Below, piece by piece: positions 53,039-62,019 of a DNA stretch of 64,000 bases. This stretch comes from Rhizobium tibeticum. GTDB taxonomy: Bacteria; Pseudomonadota; Alphaproteobacteria; Rhizobiales; Rhizobiaceae. A program made the translations under genes and the position numbers. How positions within the stretch are numbered: position 1 is the first letter of the stretch; each line of letters begins with the position of its first letter. Under the pieces are notes generated by a model. It was given only the letters and a program-made list of their open reading frames with translations. It was not told the origin of the DNA and searched no databases. The stretch is taken from assembly GCF_900110205.1 (NCBI RefSeq), contig NZ_FOCV01000023.1, positions 1-64,000 on the forward strand, written 5' to 3'.

Positions 53039-53668
53039 TCAAGCCGCTCTCTCGGATAACGTCATCGCGGTTCTATAGGCTATCAAGTCTTCGATCGTAA
53101 CTAGATGGAGGCGATGGCGCTCGGCAAACGCCTCAAGTTCCGGTAATCGCGCCATCGTACCGTCGTCGTTGGCCACTTCGCAGATTACGCCCGATGGAAA
53201 CAGACCAGCAAGCTTGGCGAGATCAACCGCAGCTTCGGTATGGCCCGGACGGGAAAGAACCCCATTAGAATGAGCTCGAAGCGGGAAGATATGCCCCGGC
53301 CGCGCAAAGTCCTCTGGACGTGAGCCACCACTGACGAGCGCTTGAACGGTTGCGGCACGGTCGGCGGCAGATATCCCGGTCGTCGTTTCCGGAATGTAGT
53401 CCACGGAAACGGTGAAGGCGGTCTTGAGCACTTCGGTATTGCGCGGCACCATCAGAGGAATATCGAGCTCATCGAGCCTTTCACCTTCCATCGCGACGCA
53501 GATGAGGCCACGTGCGTGGTTCATCATGAACGCGATCGCCTGCGGAGTAATTGCCTCCGACGCAATCACGAGATCACCTTCGTTTTCCCGGTCACGGTCA
53601 TCGACAACGACCACAATTTCGCCGCGCGCAATCGCGGCCACCGCATCGTCAATTTTGGAAATCGTCAC
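53039..53668 (-). CDS. ribB: 3,4-dihydroxy-2-butanone-4-phosphate synthase
   Basis: 209 aa, single-domain RibB without GTP cyclohydrolase II. Metal and substrate sites: DDRDRENEGDLVIAS near the start, NHARGLICVAMEGERLD, and His in RPGHTEAAVDLAKLAG. It turns ribulose 5-phosphate into the four-carbon riboflavin precursor. The GTG at 53668 (reading MTISKIDDAV) has AAAGG upstream; a TTG five codons earlier is possible. An FMN riboswitch lies about 120 bases before it, so flavin shuts it down. Confidence 0.93.
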   Translation of the reverse strand: MTISKIDDAVAAIARGEIVVVVDDRDRENEGDLVIASEAITPQAIAFMMNHARGLICVAMEGERLDELDIPLMVPRNTEVLKTAFTVSVDYIPETTTGISAADRAATVQALVSGGSRPEDFARPGHIFPLRAHSNGVLSRPGHTEAAVDLAKLAGLFPSGVICEVANDDGTMARLPELEAFAERHRLHLVTIEDLIAYRTAMTLSERAA

Positions 53669-53785
53669 TTTCTTGCCTTTCAAGGGTTAGCCGTTGCGAG
53701 CGGCGTGCATGGCCTGTCAAAGCCACCATTTTCCCTTGGGCGAACAAGCATCCAATTCCGCTCATAGAGCGGAGTCGTCTGCATT

Positions 53786-53923
53786 GCTCTCTTCCATCCG
53801 GACTGTAACCGTCGGCTCCGGCATCTCACCGGATCTGCTGACCCTCCGTTATCCACGAAGGCGCTCGCGGGCTCCGAGTTGCCTCGATACCGCCGGTGGG
53901 GAGTTGCACCCCGCCCTGAGAAC
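53786..53923 (-). promoter_or_regulatory. FMN riboswitch (RFN element) upstream of ribB
   Basis: On the minus strand the leader reads CAGGGCGGGGTGCAACTCCC, then ACCGGCGGTA, later GGTCAGCAGATCCGGTG, AGATGCCGGAGCCGACGG and AGTCCGGATGGAAGAGAG, which are the conserved blocks of the RFN aptamer in the right order and spacing. A short stem (CCGCT / AGCGG, 53759-53775 region) follows before ribB. It should sense FMN and lower ribB expression. Confidence 0.95.
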
Positions 53924-54034
53924 ACCAATAACATAGGGGATCGATGCGTTGTTTTGCAAGAGGCTTCCAGCCGCCGAGCGATCGAGATTCTGACTCTCCC
54001 TGGTGAACGCACCGTTCCCCATTGTTGAATAAAG

Positions 54035-54817
54035 CTACGACATGATCAGGCCGCCATCGACATTGATCGTCTGGCCGGTAATGTAGGCAGCATCGTCGCT
54101 GGCGAGGAAGGTGACGAGACCGGCGACGTCCTCGCCCGATCCGGCCCGCTTCATCGGAATGCCTTCGACCCATTCCTTCATGAGTTCCCCGGGGCCATAG
54201 TTGCCGAGGAGCTTTCCCCAGGCCTGATCGTTGTAGGCCCACATGTCCGTCTCGATGATGCCAGGGCAGAAGGCGTTGACGGTGATATTTTCGGTTGCGA
54301 CCTCCTTGGCGAGGCTCTGGGTGATCCCGACGACGCCCATCTTCGATGCGGCGTAGTGTGGCGTATAGATGAAGCCGTCGCGCGCTTGGCCGGAGGCGGT
54401 GTTGATGATGCGGCCGCCGCGTCCATGCTTACGCATGCGCAGAATTGCTTCTTGTGCGCACAAGAACACGCCCTTCGTGTTGACCGCCATGACTGTGTCC
54501 CACTCGCCTTCCGTCATGTCTTCGATGCGGGCGATGGTGATGACGCCGGCGTTCTGGATGGACACGTCGACGGTGCCGAAAGCCTTCTCCGCCGCGTCAT
54601 AGAGTGCCTTTACGCTAGTTTTGCTAGTGACGTCTCCGACGAACGAGACAGCATTGCCGCCATCCGCCTTGATCTGCTCGGCGACTGCATGGACCGACTC
54701 TTCATTGGCGGAGACCACTAGATTGGCCCCTTCCCTGGCGAAGCGCTTGGCGATCCCAGCACCGATGCCGCGGCTGCCTCCGGTGATGACGACGGTCTTG
54801 TTTTCGAAGCGTTTCAT
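54035..54817 (-). CDS. SDR dehydrogenase, last gene of sugar/polyol operon
   Basis: 260 aa classical SDR: TGGSRGIGAGIA, NAG at about 85, Ser in INTASGQARDG, Tyr-x3-Lys in YAASKMGVVG, C-terminal AAYITGQTINVDGGLIMS. The middle (FCPGIIETDMWAYNDQAWGK) resembles polyol dehydrogenases (sorbitol, xylitol, butanediol group). AAGGAAGAGAG precedes the ATG at 54817. Sits 71 bases after tpiA and likely oxidises the imported polyol or an intermediate; the exact substrate is not decided. Confidence 0.87.
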   Translation of the reverse strand: MKRFENKTVVITGGSRGIGAGIAKRFAREGANLVVSANEESVHAVAEQIKADGGNAVSFVGDVTSKTSVKALYDAAEKAFGTVDVSIQNAGVITIARIEDMTEGEWDTVMAVNTKGVFLCAQEAILRMRKHGRGGRIINTASGQARDGFIYTPHYAASKMGVVGITQSLAKEVATENITVNAFCPGIIETDMWAYNDQAWGKLLGNYGPGELMKEWVEGIPMKRAGSGEDVAGLVTFLASDDAAYITGQTINVDGGLIMS

Positions 54818-54888
54818 ACTCTCTTCCTTTCGCGGTGCCTGACGATATCGGGCGGCCGCAAAGCAGCCCAAGCACGTCACGCCGACTT

Positions 54889-55626
54889 TCAAGCGGCTGC
54901 AGATATGATCCCAGCGAACTCTGTCGCCTTCAGCGATGCGCCTCCGACCAAGGCTCCATCCACGTTTGCCGCCCCGAAGATGTCGGCGGCATTCGAGGCC
55001 TTCACAGAGCCACCGTAAAGAATCCTTACGTTGCGCCCATCTTCGCCCAGCCGTTCTTCGAGCATCTGCCTTATCGACGAATGGATCTCCTCGATCTGCT
55101 CTATGGTCGGAACCAGGCCGGTTCCGATCGACCAGACCGGTTCGTATGCAATGACCATGTTCGAACTGGACGCACCCGCTGGAACTGAAGCGCGTAGCTG
55201 TCCGCCAACGACTTCGATCGCCTTTCCGTCACCGCGTTCACTACGGGTCTCGCCGACACAGATGATTGCGGTCAGTCCGGCCGTGTGCGCTGCAGTGACC
55301 TTGGTCGCGACCACGGCATCGGTCTCGTGATGGAATACGCGACGTTCGGAATGACCTAGAATTACGAAGCGCGCGCCCGCATCGACGAGCATCTCCGCCG
55401 ACACGTCTCCAGTGTGGGCGCCCGAAATCTGCGGGTGGCAGTCCTGGGCGCCAATAGCGACGGTCGAATCCTTTGCTCGTTCGGCGGCCTTTTCTATCAG
55501 CGTGAAGGGCGGGCAGACGACGATATCGTACGCCGCCTCGCCCGTGAGCCCCTTCAGCGCCTCGATCTCAGCCAGGGAGGAGGCGAGACCGTACATTTTC
55601 CAGTTGCCAGCAACCAACTTTCTCAT
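54889..55626 (-). CDS. tpiA: Triosephosphate isomerase
   Basis: 245 aa TIM barrel. Lys in VAGNWKMYG, His in ILGHSERRVFHHE, catalytic Glu in IAYEPVWSIGTG, phosphate loop near ILYGGSVKASNA and GALVGGASL. It interconverts dihydroxyacetone phosphate and glyceraldehyde 3-phosphate. ATG at 55626 is four bases after the upstream SDR stop. It is a catabolic accessory copy inside a sugar operon, as in rhizobial erythritol loci (tpiB), and should process the triose phosphate of the pathway. Confidence 0.92.
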   Translation of the reverse strand: MRKLVAGNWKMYGLASSLAEIEALKGLTGEAAYDIVVCPPFTLIEKAAERAKDSTVAIGAQDCHPQISGAHTGDVSAEMLVDAGARFVILGHSERRVFHHETDAVVATKVTAAHTAGLTAIICVGETRSERGDGKAIEVVGGQLRASVPAGASSSNMVIAYEPVWSIGTGLVPTIEQIEEIHSSIRQMLEERLGEDGRNVRILYGGSVKASNAADIFGAANVDGALVGGASLKATEFAGIISAAA

Positions 55627-55630
55627 CACA

Positions 55631-56419
55631 TCACCAGCAGCAAAAGCCGCCGTCGACAAGCAGATCAATGCCTGTCACAAAGCTTGCCGCATTCGACAGC
55701 AGGAACACGGCCGGACCGACCATTTCGTCGACCGTTGCCATACGCTGCATTGGCGTCTGCTCTTCGAAGAGTTTGGTCTGATGGATCATTTCGGGACGCG
55801 TGTTCATCGGTGTCGCGGTGTATCCGGGCGAGATTGTGTTGACGCGGATGCCGCGGTCGACCCATTCCATCGCCAAGGATTTCGACATGTGGATCACGCC
55901 GGCCTTGGAGGCGTTGTAATGCGCCTGGCTCAGTCCCCGATTGACGATCACACCGGACATGGAGGCGATGTTGACGATGGACCCGCCTCCGTTCTTCAAC
56001 ATGGCGCGAGCCTCGGCCTGGCAAGAAAGGAAGACCCCTTTCAGGTTGATGTCCATCAACGTCTGATATTGTTCCTCCTCCATCTCCTCGGCGGGGTTCG
56101 CGTTGGCGATACCTGCGGCGTTGACTGCAAGTGTCAGTGCACCGAGTTCCGCCTCAATGCGGGCCACCGCATCTCCAAGGGAAGACTTGCTCGTGACGTC
56201 GGCGGCGATCTGGATAGATCGGCGGCCAGCGGCCCGAATGTGCTCAGCGGTATTGGCCAACCCGTCGTCGGTTCGACGGTCGAGCAGCGCGACGTCGGCG
56301 CCGCACTGTGCGAGGCCGATGGCAATGCGCTGCCCAATCCCGCTGCCGGCGCCGGTCACGATTGCGACCTGGCCGCTGAGATCGAAAAGCTTCGGGACGT
56401 TCAGAGTGATGTCGGACAC
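55631..56419 (-). CDS. SDR dehydrogenase of sugar/polyol operon
   Basis: 262 aa classical SDR: TGAGSGIGQRIA, NAAGIAN in place of the NAG motif, Ser in NIASMSGVIVN, Tyr/Asn-x3-Lys in HYNASKAGVIH (Tyr and Lys kept), C-terminal ASFVTGIDLLVDGGFCCW. GTG start with AAGGAAGAG upstream. It sits directly after the sugar ABC ATPase gene. With the other SDR it offers two oxidation steps or acts on two related polyols. Confidence 0.88.
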   Translation of the reverse strand: MSDITLNVPKLFDLSGQVAIVTGAGSGIGQRIAIGLAQCGADVALLDRRTDDGLANTAEHIRAAGRRSIQIAADVTSKSSLGDAVARIEAELGALTLAVNAAGIANANPAEEMEEEQYQTLMDINLKGVFLSCQAEARAMLKNGGGSIVNIASMSGVIVNRGLSQAHYNASKAGVIHMSKSLAMEWVDRGIRVNTISPGYTATPMNTRPEMIHQTKLFEEQTPMQRMATVDEMVGPAVFLLSNAASFVTGIDLLVDGGFCCW

Positions 56420-56440
56420 AGCTCTTCCTTTCTCTGTCTG

Positions 56441-57919
56441 TTAGATTGTCGCTAGCTCCATGACTGAGACGTCATTTGCCTCGTCACGATTGAGAATGCC
56501 TGCCTGCTTGCCCTGGGCAAGCACGAGAATGCGATTGGACACGCCGAGAACTTCCTCGAGGTCGGAGCTCACGACGATGACCGCGACGCCCCGTTTCGCA
56601 AGATTGACGATGATGTCGTAGATGCCCGCTCGGGCCCCGACGTCGATGCCTCTCGTGGGTTCGTCGAGCACAACGACCTTGGGATCGCGCATAAGCCATT
56701 TCGCGATCACGACCTTCTGCTGGTTGCCGCCGGACAGGTCCGAGGCATACTGCTCGGCGGGACCCTTTACGCCGAACTTGGCGACCGCCTTTTCCGCGAA
56801 CGAACGCTTGACGCGCGGCGTGATCCAACGCCCACCCAGCTTGTCGAGGTTGGCGTAGATGATGTTCTCGCCGATCCGATGGCCGACTACCAGGCCCTGG
56901 TCCTTTCGGTCTTCAGGAACCATTACGATCCCTTTGGCGATCGCATCCGCAGGATCGCGCAGCCTAAGTTCTTCGCCTTCCAGCCTGATCGAGCCTGCGC
57001 TGATCGGATCCGCTCCCGAAATGGCGCGGACAAGTTCCGTGCGGCCGGCGCCGACCAGTCCGGCGATTCCAAGGATTTCTCCTCCCTTGACGTCGAAGGT
57101 TACGTCGCGGAACGAATTGTCCGGAGAACTCAGCCCGGACACCTGAAGTACTGGCCGATCGGTCGGAACCGGCAGCGTCGGGAACAAGCGGTCGAGCGAG
57201 CGTCCGACCATGCTCTCGACGATGGTTCGCACGGGTGTCGCGCTGTCGGCGAATTCCTGCACGCGCTCCCCGTCACGAAGTACGACGATCCGATCGGTGA
57301 TCTTTTTGATCTCCTCCATGCGGTGGGAGATATAGATGATGCCGACGCCCTCCGACCGAAGCTTCCTAACCTGTTCGAAGAGAGCTTCCGTCTCCGCGCC
57401 ACCAAGTGCTGCCGTCGGCTCGTCGAGGATCAGGAGCTTCGCATTGAGAGCCAACGCCTTCGCGATCTCGATGAGCTGTTGATTTGCGGTCGAAAGCCCT
57501 GCGACTTTCCGCGTTGCCGGTATGTGAAGGTTCAGGCGAGCGAGCTGCTCCTGGGCGCGACGAACCATCTGGGCACGGTCGACGACACCGTTCTTCATGG
57601 GCCAACGTCCGATGAAGACATTCTCCGCGATGGAGAGCTGCGGCAGAAGCTGCAGCTCCTGATGGATCAGGACGACGCCCTTGTCGATCGCCTCTCTTGG
57701 GGTGGCTGGGGCATAGGGCTGCCCCAGCCATGTCATCGACCCTTCGGACGGCGTGCGTGACCCGGCGATGATGCCGGAAAGCGTTGACTTGCCTGCTCCG
57801 TTCTCACCGAGAAGTGCAACTACTTCGCCCGGATAGACGTCCAAGCTGACATTCTTCAGAACCTGGAGCGGTCCATACCACTTCGATATGCCCTTCAGGG
57901 AAAGAACCGGATCAGTCAC
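56441..57919 (-). CDS. Ribose-type sugar ABC ATPase (RbsA/MglA-like)
   Basis: 492 aa with two ABC domains. First: Walker A GENGAGKST, signature LSTANQQLIEIAKAL, Walker B LLILDEPTAAL, H-loop ISHRMEE. Second: Walker A-like GLVGAGRTE, signature LSGGNQQKVVIAKWL, Walker B VVVLDEPTRGID. GTG start with GAGGAGGT upstream. It powers the importer with the neighbouring binding protein and permease. Confidence 0.93.
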   Translation of the reverse strand: MTDPVLSLKGISKWYGPLQVLKNVSLDVYPGEVVALLGENGAGKSTLSGIIAGSRTPSEGSMTWLGQPYAPATPREAIDKGVVLIHQELQLLPQLSIAENVFIGRWPMKNGVVDRAQMVRRAQEQLARLNLHIPATRKVAGLSTANQQLIEIAKALALNAKLLILDEPTAALGGAETEALFEQVRKLRSEGVGIIYISHRMEEIKKITDRIVVLRDGERVQEFADSATPVRTIVESMVGRSLDRLFPTLPVPTDRPVLQVSGLSSPDNSFRDVTFDVKGGEILGIAGLVGAGRTELVRAISGADPISAGSIRLEGEELRLRDPADAIAKGIVMVPEDRKDQGLVVGHRIGENIIYANLDKLGGRWITPRVKRSFAEKAVAKFGVKGPAEQYASDLSGGNQQKVVIAKWLMRDPKVVVLDEPTRGIDVGARAGIYDIIVNLAKRGVAVIVVSSDLEEVLGVSNRILVLAQGKQAGILNRDEANDVSVMELATI

Positions 57920-57947
57920 GGCAACCTCCTCGAGACCTTGACTATTA

Positions 57948-58877
57948 TTACGGGTGGCTGGCGATGAAGCCTGCGACGTTTTCCTTAGTCGTCAGCGTGG
58001 CGTCCATAAGCTGCACCGGAGGCACCTTCTCTCCGGCGACGAGCTTGGCGGCGTTTGCCACCGCATCGCGGCCCATCTTCTGCGTCTGCTGTGTCGCAGT
58101 CACGTCGAAGACGCCCTTACTCAGAGCTTCGAGTGCCGCGGTGTCACCGTCGAAGCCGCCAACCACGATCTTCTGGGAAGGATTGGCGACCTTGATGGCC
58201 TGCGCGGCGCCAAGTGCGAGCGCGTCGGCCTGCGCGAACACGATCGAGACGTCCGGATTTGCCTGGAGCATGTTCTGCATGATCTGGAAGCCCTCGTCCT
58301 GGCTCCAGATGTTCGAGTACTGCTCGGCAACAACCTTTACATCAGGATTTGCCTTGAGGGACTCGGCACATCCCTTGGAGCGGTCCACCTCGGGCGTCGT
58401 GCCCTTCTGACCATGGATGATGACCATTTTGCCCTTGCCACCGGCTTGCTTCAGAATGTAGTCGCAGACGGCCTTGGCGGACGCTACGGAATCCGTTGCA
58501 AGGAAGGTGTCGCCCGGTGCGCCGTCGGCGTTGCGGTCGACGTTCACCACCGGAACGCCGGCACTCTTGGCAAGTTTGACCGGGACGGTCGCAGCGGCGG
58601 CTCCCGCCGGAATGTAGATCAGTGCATCGATGTTCTGGGTCAGAAGGTCCTGGATCTGGTTGACCTGCGTCGGTCCGTCGCCCTTCGCGTCGACGGTGAC
58701 GACTTCGATACCACGCTTTTTGGCTTCGTCTTCAACCGACTGCTTGATCTGATTGAAGAAGTTTGCCTGAAGGTTGGCAACGGCGAGGCCGACTTTCTTC
58801 AGCTCGGCCGCGTGTACAGGTCCGAGCGTGAGACCAAGTAGTGCGGCAGACGCGAGCATGGTGCGCGCAATTTTCAT
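57948..58877 (-). CDS. Sugar ABC substrate-binding protein (RbsB-like)
   Basis: 309 aa periplasmic binding protein of the ribose/galactose type. Sec signal MLASAALLGLTLGPVHA, mature start AELKKVGLAVANLQANFF. Binding-site-like stretches: DALIYIPAGAAAATVPVKLA, PVVNVDRNADGAPG, GGFDGDTAALEAL. ATG at 58877 with GGAGGAAA upstream. Its 118-base upstream gap holds two hairpins. Ligand likely a pentose, polyol or branched sugar. Confidence 0.92.
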   Translation of the reverse strand: MKIARTMLASAALLGLTLGPVHAAELKKVGLAVANLQANFFNQIKQSVEDEAKKRGIEVVTVDAKGDGPTQVNQIQDLLTQNIDALIYIPAGAAAATVPVKLAKSAGVPVVNVDRNADGAPGDTFLATDSVASAKAVCDYILKQAGGKGKMVIIHGQKGTTPEVDRSKGCAESLKANPDVKVVAEQYSNIWSQDEGFQIMQNMLQANPDVSIVFAQADALALGAAQAIKVANPSQKIVVGGFDGDTAALEALSKGVFDVTATQQTQKMGRDAVANAAKLVAGEKVPPVQLMDATLTTKENVAGFIASHP

Positions 58878-58913
58878 TGTATTTTCCTCCGTTGTTTGAT
58901 GGGACCCTCGGGT

Positions 58914-58960
58914 AATACCTCCCCCTCGGGGTATTGATCCGCTCCAACCCTTTGGGGCGG
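58914..58960 (-). promoter_or_regulatory. Two hairpins between permease and binding-protein genes
   Basis: AATACC/GGTATT (58914-58919 with 58930-58935) and a 7-bp stem with one G-U pair (58939-58945 with 58954-58960) lie in the gap. In such operons hairpins before the binding-protein gene often raise its mRNA level by blocking decay or uncoupling it from the permease. No T tract is evident. Confidence 0.4.
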
Positions 58961-58995
58961 AATTCCAGGGCTCCGCCGATCTGGCGGCCCCTTCG

Positions 58996-59976
58996 TCAGG
59001 CGCGACGCCGACGAATAGTCTCCGCGCCGACCGCAAGTACGATGACGATTCCGATGATCACCTGCTGAAGGAACGGCGAGACATTGAGAAGGTTGAGACC
59101 GTTACGAAGGACACCGATGATAAGGACACCGATGAGCGTCCCTCCGATACCCCCGGCGCCGCCGGAGAGCGAAGTGCCGCCGATAACGACCGCAGCGATT
59201 GTATCTAGCTCATAGCCGAAACCACTGGACGGCTGGACCGAGTCAAGGCGGGCGGCGAGCACGATGCCTGCGAGTCCTGCAAGGACCGCACTCGCCACGT
59301 AAACGCTAATCGTCACGAGCTTGACGTTGATACCCGCGAGGCGGGCGACCTCCGGATTTCCACCCACTGCGTAGAGCATACGACCTTCGGAACGGAAATG
59401 CAGGAAAAGCCAGGCCACGAGGACGACGGCAAGCATCAGGAAGACAGTGGCCGTCAAAACACCGAAATGGCGGTCGATTGCTAGCATCATGAACCAGTCG
59501 GGGAATCCTACGATCTGCTGACCATCCGTGATCATGTTCGCGACGCCGCGAGCTGCGGACATCATGGCCAGAGTGGCGATGAACGCCGGAACCTTGAACT
59601 GCGTCACGAGCAGGCCGACGATCAGCCCCGAAATGCCGGAGGCGATCAGGCCTAAAGCGATCCCGACGGCAAGTGGAAGGCCGGCGATGTTGGCGGTCCA
59701 ACCCATCACCATCATAGCGAGCGCAAGCACCGAACCGACCGAGAGATCGATGCCGCCGATTAGGATGACGAAGGTCATTCCAACCGCCATGATGCCAAGG
59801 ACGGTGATCTGATCGAGGATGTTGAGGCCGTTTCGAACTGAGAGGAACGCGTCTGTGCTGAAGCTTAGGAAGACGCAAAGCGCAAGCAGCCCCACGAGTG
59901 GACCGGTAGCTCCCTTGACCTTGCTAAGCCAGGTGCCGGCCGAAAGCCTCTGTTCATTGATATCGAGCGCCACCAT
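58996..59976 (-). CDS. Sugar ABC permease (RbsC-like)
   Basis: 326 aa, about eight to ten membrane segments, BPD_transp_2 family: ITVLGIMAVGMTFVILIGGI, DLSVGSVLALAMM, and a cytosolic motif YAVGGNPEVARLAGINV. GGAGGAACG precedes the ATG. It is first in the minus-strand operon, followed by binding protein and ATPase, an order different from the ATPase-first ribose operons. Confidence 0.92.
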   Translation of the reverse strand: MVALDINEQRLSAGTWLSKVKGATGPLVGLLALCVFLSFSTDAFLSVRNGLNILDQITVLGIMAVGMTFVILIGGIDLSVGSVLALAMMVMGWTANIAGLPLAVGIALGLIASGISGLIVGLLVTQFKVPAFIATLAMMSAARGVANMITDGQQIVGFPDWFMMLAIDRHFGVLTATVFLMLAVVLVAWLFLHFRSEGRMLYAVGGNPEVARLAGINVKLVTISVYVASAVLAGLAGIVLAARLDSVQPSSGFGYELDTIAAVVIGGTSLSGGAGGIGGTLIGVLIIGVLRNGLNLLNVSPFLQQVIIGIVIVLAVGAETIRRRRA

Positions 59977-60022
59977 CGTTCCTCCCTGGGTCTAGGTTGG
60001 TAGTCAATATTTGTTCAGGGCA

Positions 60023-60039
60023 GAATAATTATTCACACC
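60023..60039. promoter_or_regulatory. Operator candidate GAATAATTATTCACACC in divergent promoter region
   Basis: The perfect palindrome GAATAATTATTC with a CACACC flank matches the site at 63478-63497 just before the SorC/DeoR-type regulator. It lies about 15 bases downstream of the predicted start of the minus-strand operon transcript. Further AT-rich half-sites (TGGAAAATTCA near 60042; TGAATATTTATGCA near 60162) flank the plus-strand operon. Confidence 0.6.
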
Positions 60040-60050
60040 TGCTGGAAAAT

Positions 60051-60079
60051 TCATTAACAAGTTGCTTTATGGCTGTCAA
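60051..60079 (-). promoter_or_regulatory. Promoter candidate of the minus-strand sugar operon
   Basis: On the minus strand a perfect -35 TTGACA (60074-60079) is followed after about 15-17 bases by GTTAAT/TAATGA (around 60051-60058) as -10. A hairpin CGTGCC-TTCCT-GGCACG lies upstream at 60091-60107. For the plus-strand operon TTGACT (60125-60130) with AAATAT about 18 bases later is a weaker candidate. Confidence 0.45.
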
Positions 60080-60187
60080 CAAGATTTGTCCGTGCCTTCC
60101 TGGCACGATGTTTGCCTGAGGGGGTTGACTAAACGCGTTCTTGTGCAAAAATATTGACGACTGAATATTTATGCATGAGAGGAACCC

Positions 60188-60997
60188 ATGGATACGACAG
60201 AACTCGAGCGCCTCGCTCGCGAGATCCGATTGCGCGATCTTCAGGCAGTCTTCGAAGCAGGTGCCGGCCATATCGGCGGGGAGATGTCGGTCATCGATAT
60301 CCTGACGGCTCTTTATTTCCGCGTGCTGAACATTTGGCCGGACCAGCCGAAGCACCCCGCTCGGGACAGGTTCGTTCTTTCCAAGGGGCATACGGCGTGC
60401 GCCCTCTACGTGACGCTCGCAAAGCGCGGTTTCATTCCGGAAGAGGAGATTTCCACCTTCCTGCGGCCGCACTCGAGACTGAACGGACATCCCAACTGCA
60501 ACAAGGTTCCAGGTGTCGAAACGAACACCGGCCCGCTCGGCCATGGTCTGCCGGTTTCGGTGGGCATGGCGAAGGCCGCCAAGCTCTCCGGCGCAAAGTA
60601 TCATACCTACGTTGTCACCGGCGACGGAGAGATGCAGGAAGGTTCCAACTGGGAGGCGATCATGGCCGCGGCCCAATTCAAGCTGGATAACTTGACGCTG
60701 GTCATCGACCACAACAGGTTCCAGCAGGGCGCCGCTCTGGCCGACACCAACGATCTCGCGCCGCTCCGTCCGAAGCTCGAAGCCTTCGACTGGGAAGTCA
60801 CCGAGATCAACGGAAACAAAATGAGCGAGGTCGTGCCGGCCCTCGAACACCGGGGATCGCGACCGCATTGCATCGTGGCCCATACCAATAAGGGTCATGG
60901 AATCTCGTTCATGCAGGACCGCGTCGACTGGCACCACAAGGTCCCGAGCAAGGAACAGTACGAAATCGCATTGGCAGAACTGTCGGAGGCACTGTGA
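60188..60997 (+). CDS. Transketolase N-terminal subunit (split transketolase)
   Basis: 269 aa, the thiamine-diphosphate domain only. RDRFVLSKGHTACALYVTLA and the ThDP/metal motif VTGDGEMQEGSNWEAIMAAA with later VIDHNRFQQGA. A complete transketolase is over 600 aa; here the second half is the next gene. AGAGGAA lies before the ATG. With its partner it moves a two-carbon ketol unit from a ketose phosphate. It heads an operon with the C-terminal subunit, kinase and regulator. Split forms include AptA/AptB (apulose-4-phosphate) and sulfo-sugar transketolases. Confidence 0.92.
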   Translation: MDTTELERLAREIRLRDLQAVFEAGAGHIGGEMSVIDILTALYFRVLNIWPDQPKHPARDRFVLSKGHTACALYVTLAKRGFIPEEEISTFLRPHSRLNGHPNCNKVPGVETNTGPLGHGLPVSVGMAKAAKLSGAKYHTYVVTGDGEMQEGSNWEAIMAAAQFKLDNLTLVIDHNRFQQGAALADTNDLAPLRPKLEAFDWEVTEINGNKMSEVVPALEHRGSRPHCIVAHTNKGHGISFMQDRVDWHHKVPSKEQYEIALAELSEAL

Positions 60998-61953
60998 TGA
61001 ACGCGCCAGTAAACGCACCCAAGCTCTACGATTGCCGCGACGCCTTCGCAGCGACGCTCGAGCGCCTGGCAGCCGAGAACGAAACGATCGTCGCGGTGTG
61101 CAATGACTCCGTAGGCTCCTCCAAGCTCGGTGGCTTCAAGTCGAAGTTTCCGGAGCGCCTGGTAAATGTCGGCATCGCGGAACAGAACCTGGTCGGCGTT
61201 GGAGCAGGCCTCGCCAACGGCGGGCGCCTTCCATACGTGTGCGGCGCCTCTCCCTTTCTAACCGGACGATCGCTGGAGCAGATCAAGGCCGACATTTCCT
61301 ACTCGAATGCGAACGTCAAGCTCGTGGGCATTTCCTCTGGTATGGCCTATGGCGAGCTGGGGCCGACCCATCATTCGATCGAAGACTTCGCCTGGACTCG
61401 CGTCCTGCCCAATCTTCCTGTGATCGCGCCCTGCGACCGCATCGAAACCGCCGCGGCCGTCGAGTGGGCGGCGACCTACCCCGGGCCATGCTTCCTGCGC
61501 CTGTCGCGCGTGGGCGTGCCCGACCTTCTTCCGGAAGGGCACACGTTCGAGCTTGGCAAGGCAAATCTCCTGCGCGACGGTTCAAACGTCACGCTCATTG
61601 CCAACGGCACTTTGACTCATCGCATGGTGAAAGCGGCCGAAATCCTTGCAGAACGTGGCATCAGCGCCAGGGTGCTCAACCTCGCAACGGTTCGCCCGAT
61701 CGATGAGGAGGCCATCATTGCCGCGGCGAAGGAAACGGGCGCAATCGTCACGGCCGAAGAGCATTCGATCTTTGGCGGGCTTGGTTCTGCGGTTGCCGAA
61801 GTGGTGGTCGACAATGCTCCGGTCCCAATGAAGCGTCTGGGTGTTCCCGGCATCTACGCTCCGACCGGATCGGCGGAGTTCCTACTCGACGAGTTCGGCA
61901 TGGCACCGTCGGCGATCGCCGATGCCGCGCAGTCGCTGATCAAGCGCAAGTAA
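60997..61953 (+). CDS. Transketolase C-terminal subunit
   Basis: 318 aa with the pyrimidine-binding and C-terminal domains. Catalytic Glu in VNVGIAEQNLVGVGAGLA, FLTGRSLEQIKADISYSN, and C-terminal VTAEEHSIFGGLGSAVAEVV. CGGAGG is 7 bases before the ATG at 60997, whose A is the last base of the N-subunit stop (TGATG); a GTG at 60994 is the alternative. Works as a heteromer with the N-terminal subunit. Confidence 0.92.
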   Translation: MNAPVNAPKLYDCRDAFAATLERLAAENETIVAVCNDSVGSSKLGGFKSKFPERLVNVGIAEQNLVGVGAGLANGGRLPYVCGASPFLTGRSLEQIKADISYSNANVKLVGISSGMAYGELGPTHHSIEDFAWTRVLPNLPVIAPCDRIETAAAVEWAATYPGPCFLRLSRVGVPDLLPEGHTFELGKANLLRDGSNVTLIANGTLTHRMVKAAEILAERGISARVLNLATVRPIDEEAIIAAAKETGAIVTAEEHSIFGGLGSAVAEVVVDNAPVPMKRLGVPGIYAPTGSAEFLLDEFGMAPSAIADAAQSLIKRK

Positions 61954-62019
61954 ACTGGTAGCACCTAATCAAGCCGGGGCGCACTCCGCCGTCCCGGCCG
62001 TATGATCTGGGAGGATACG

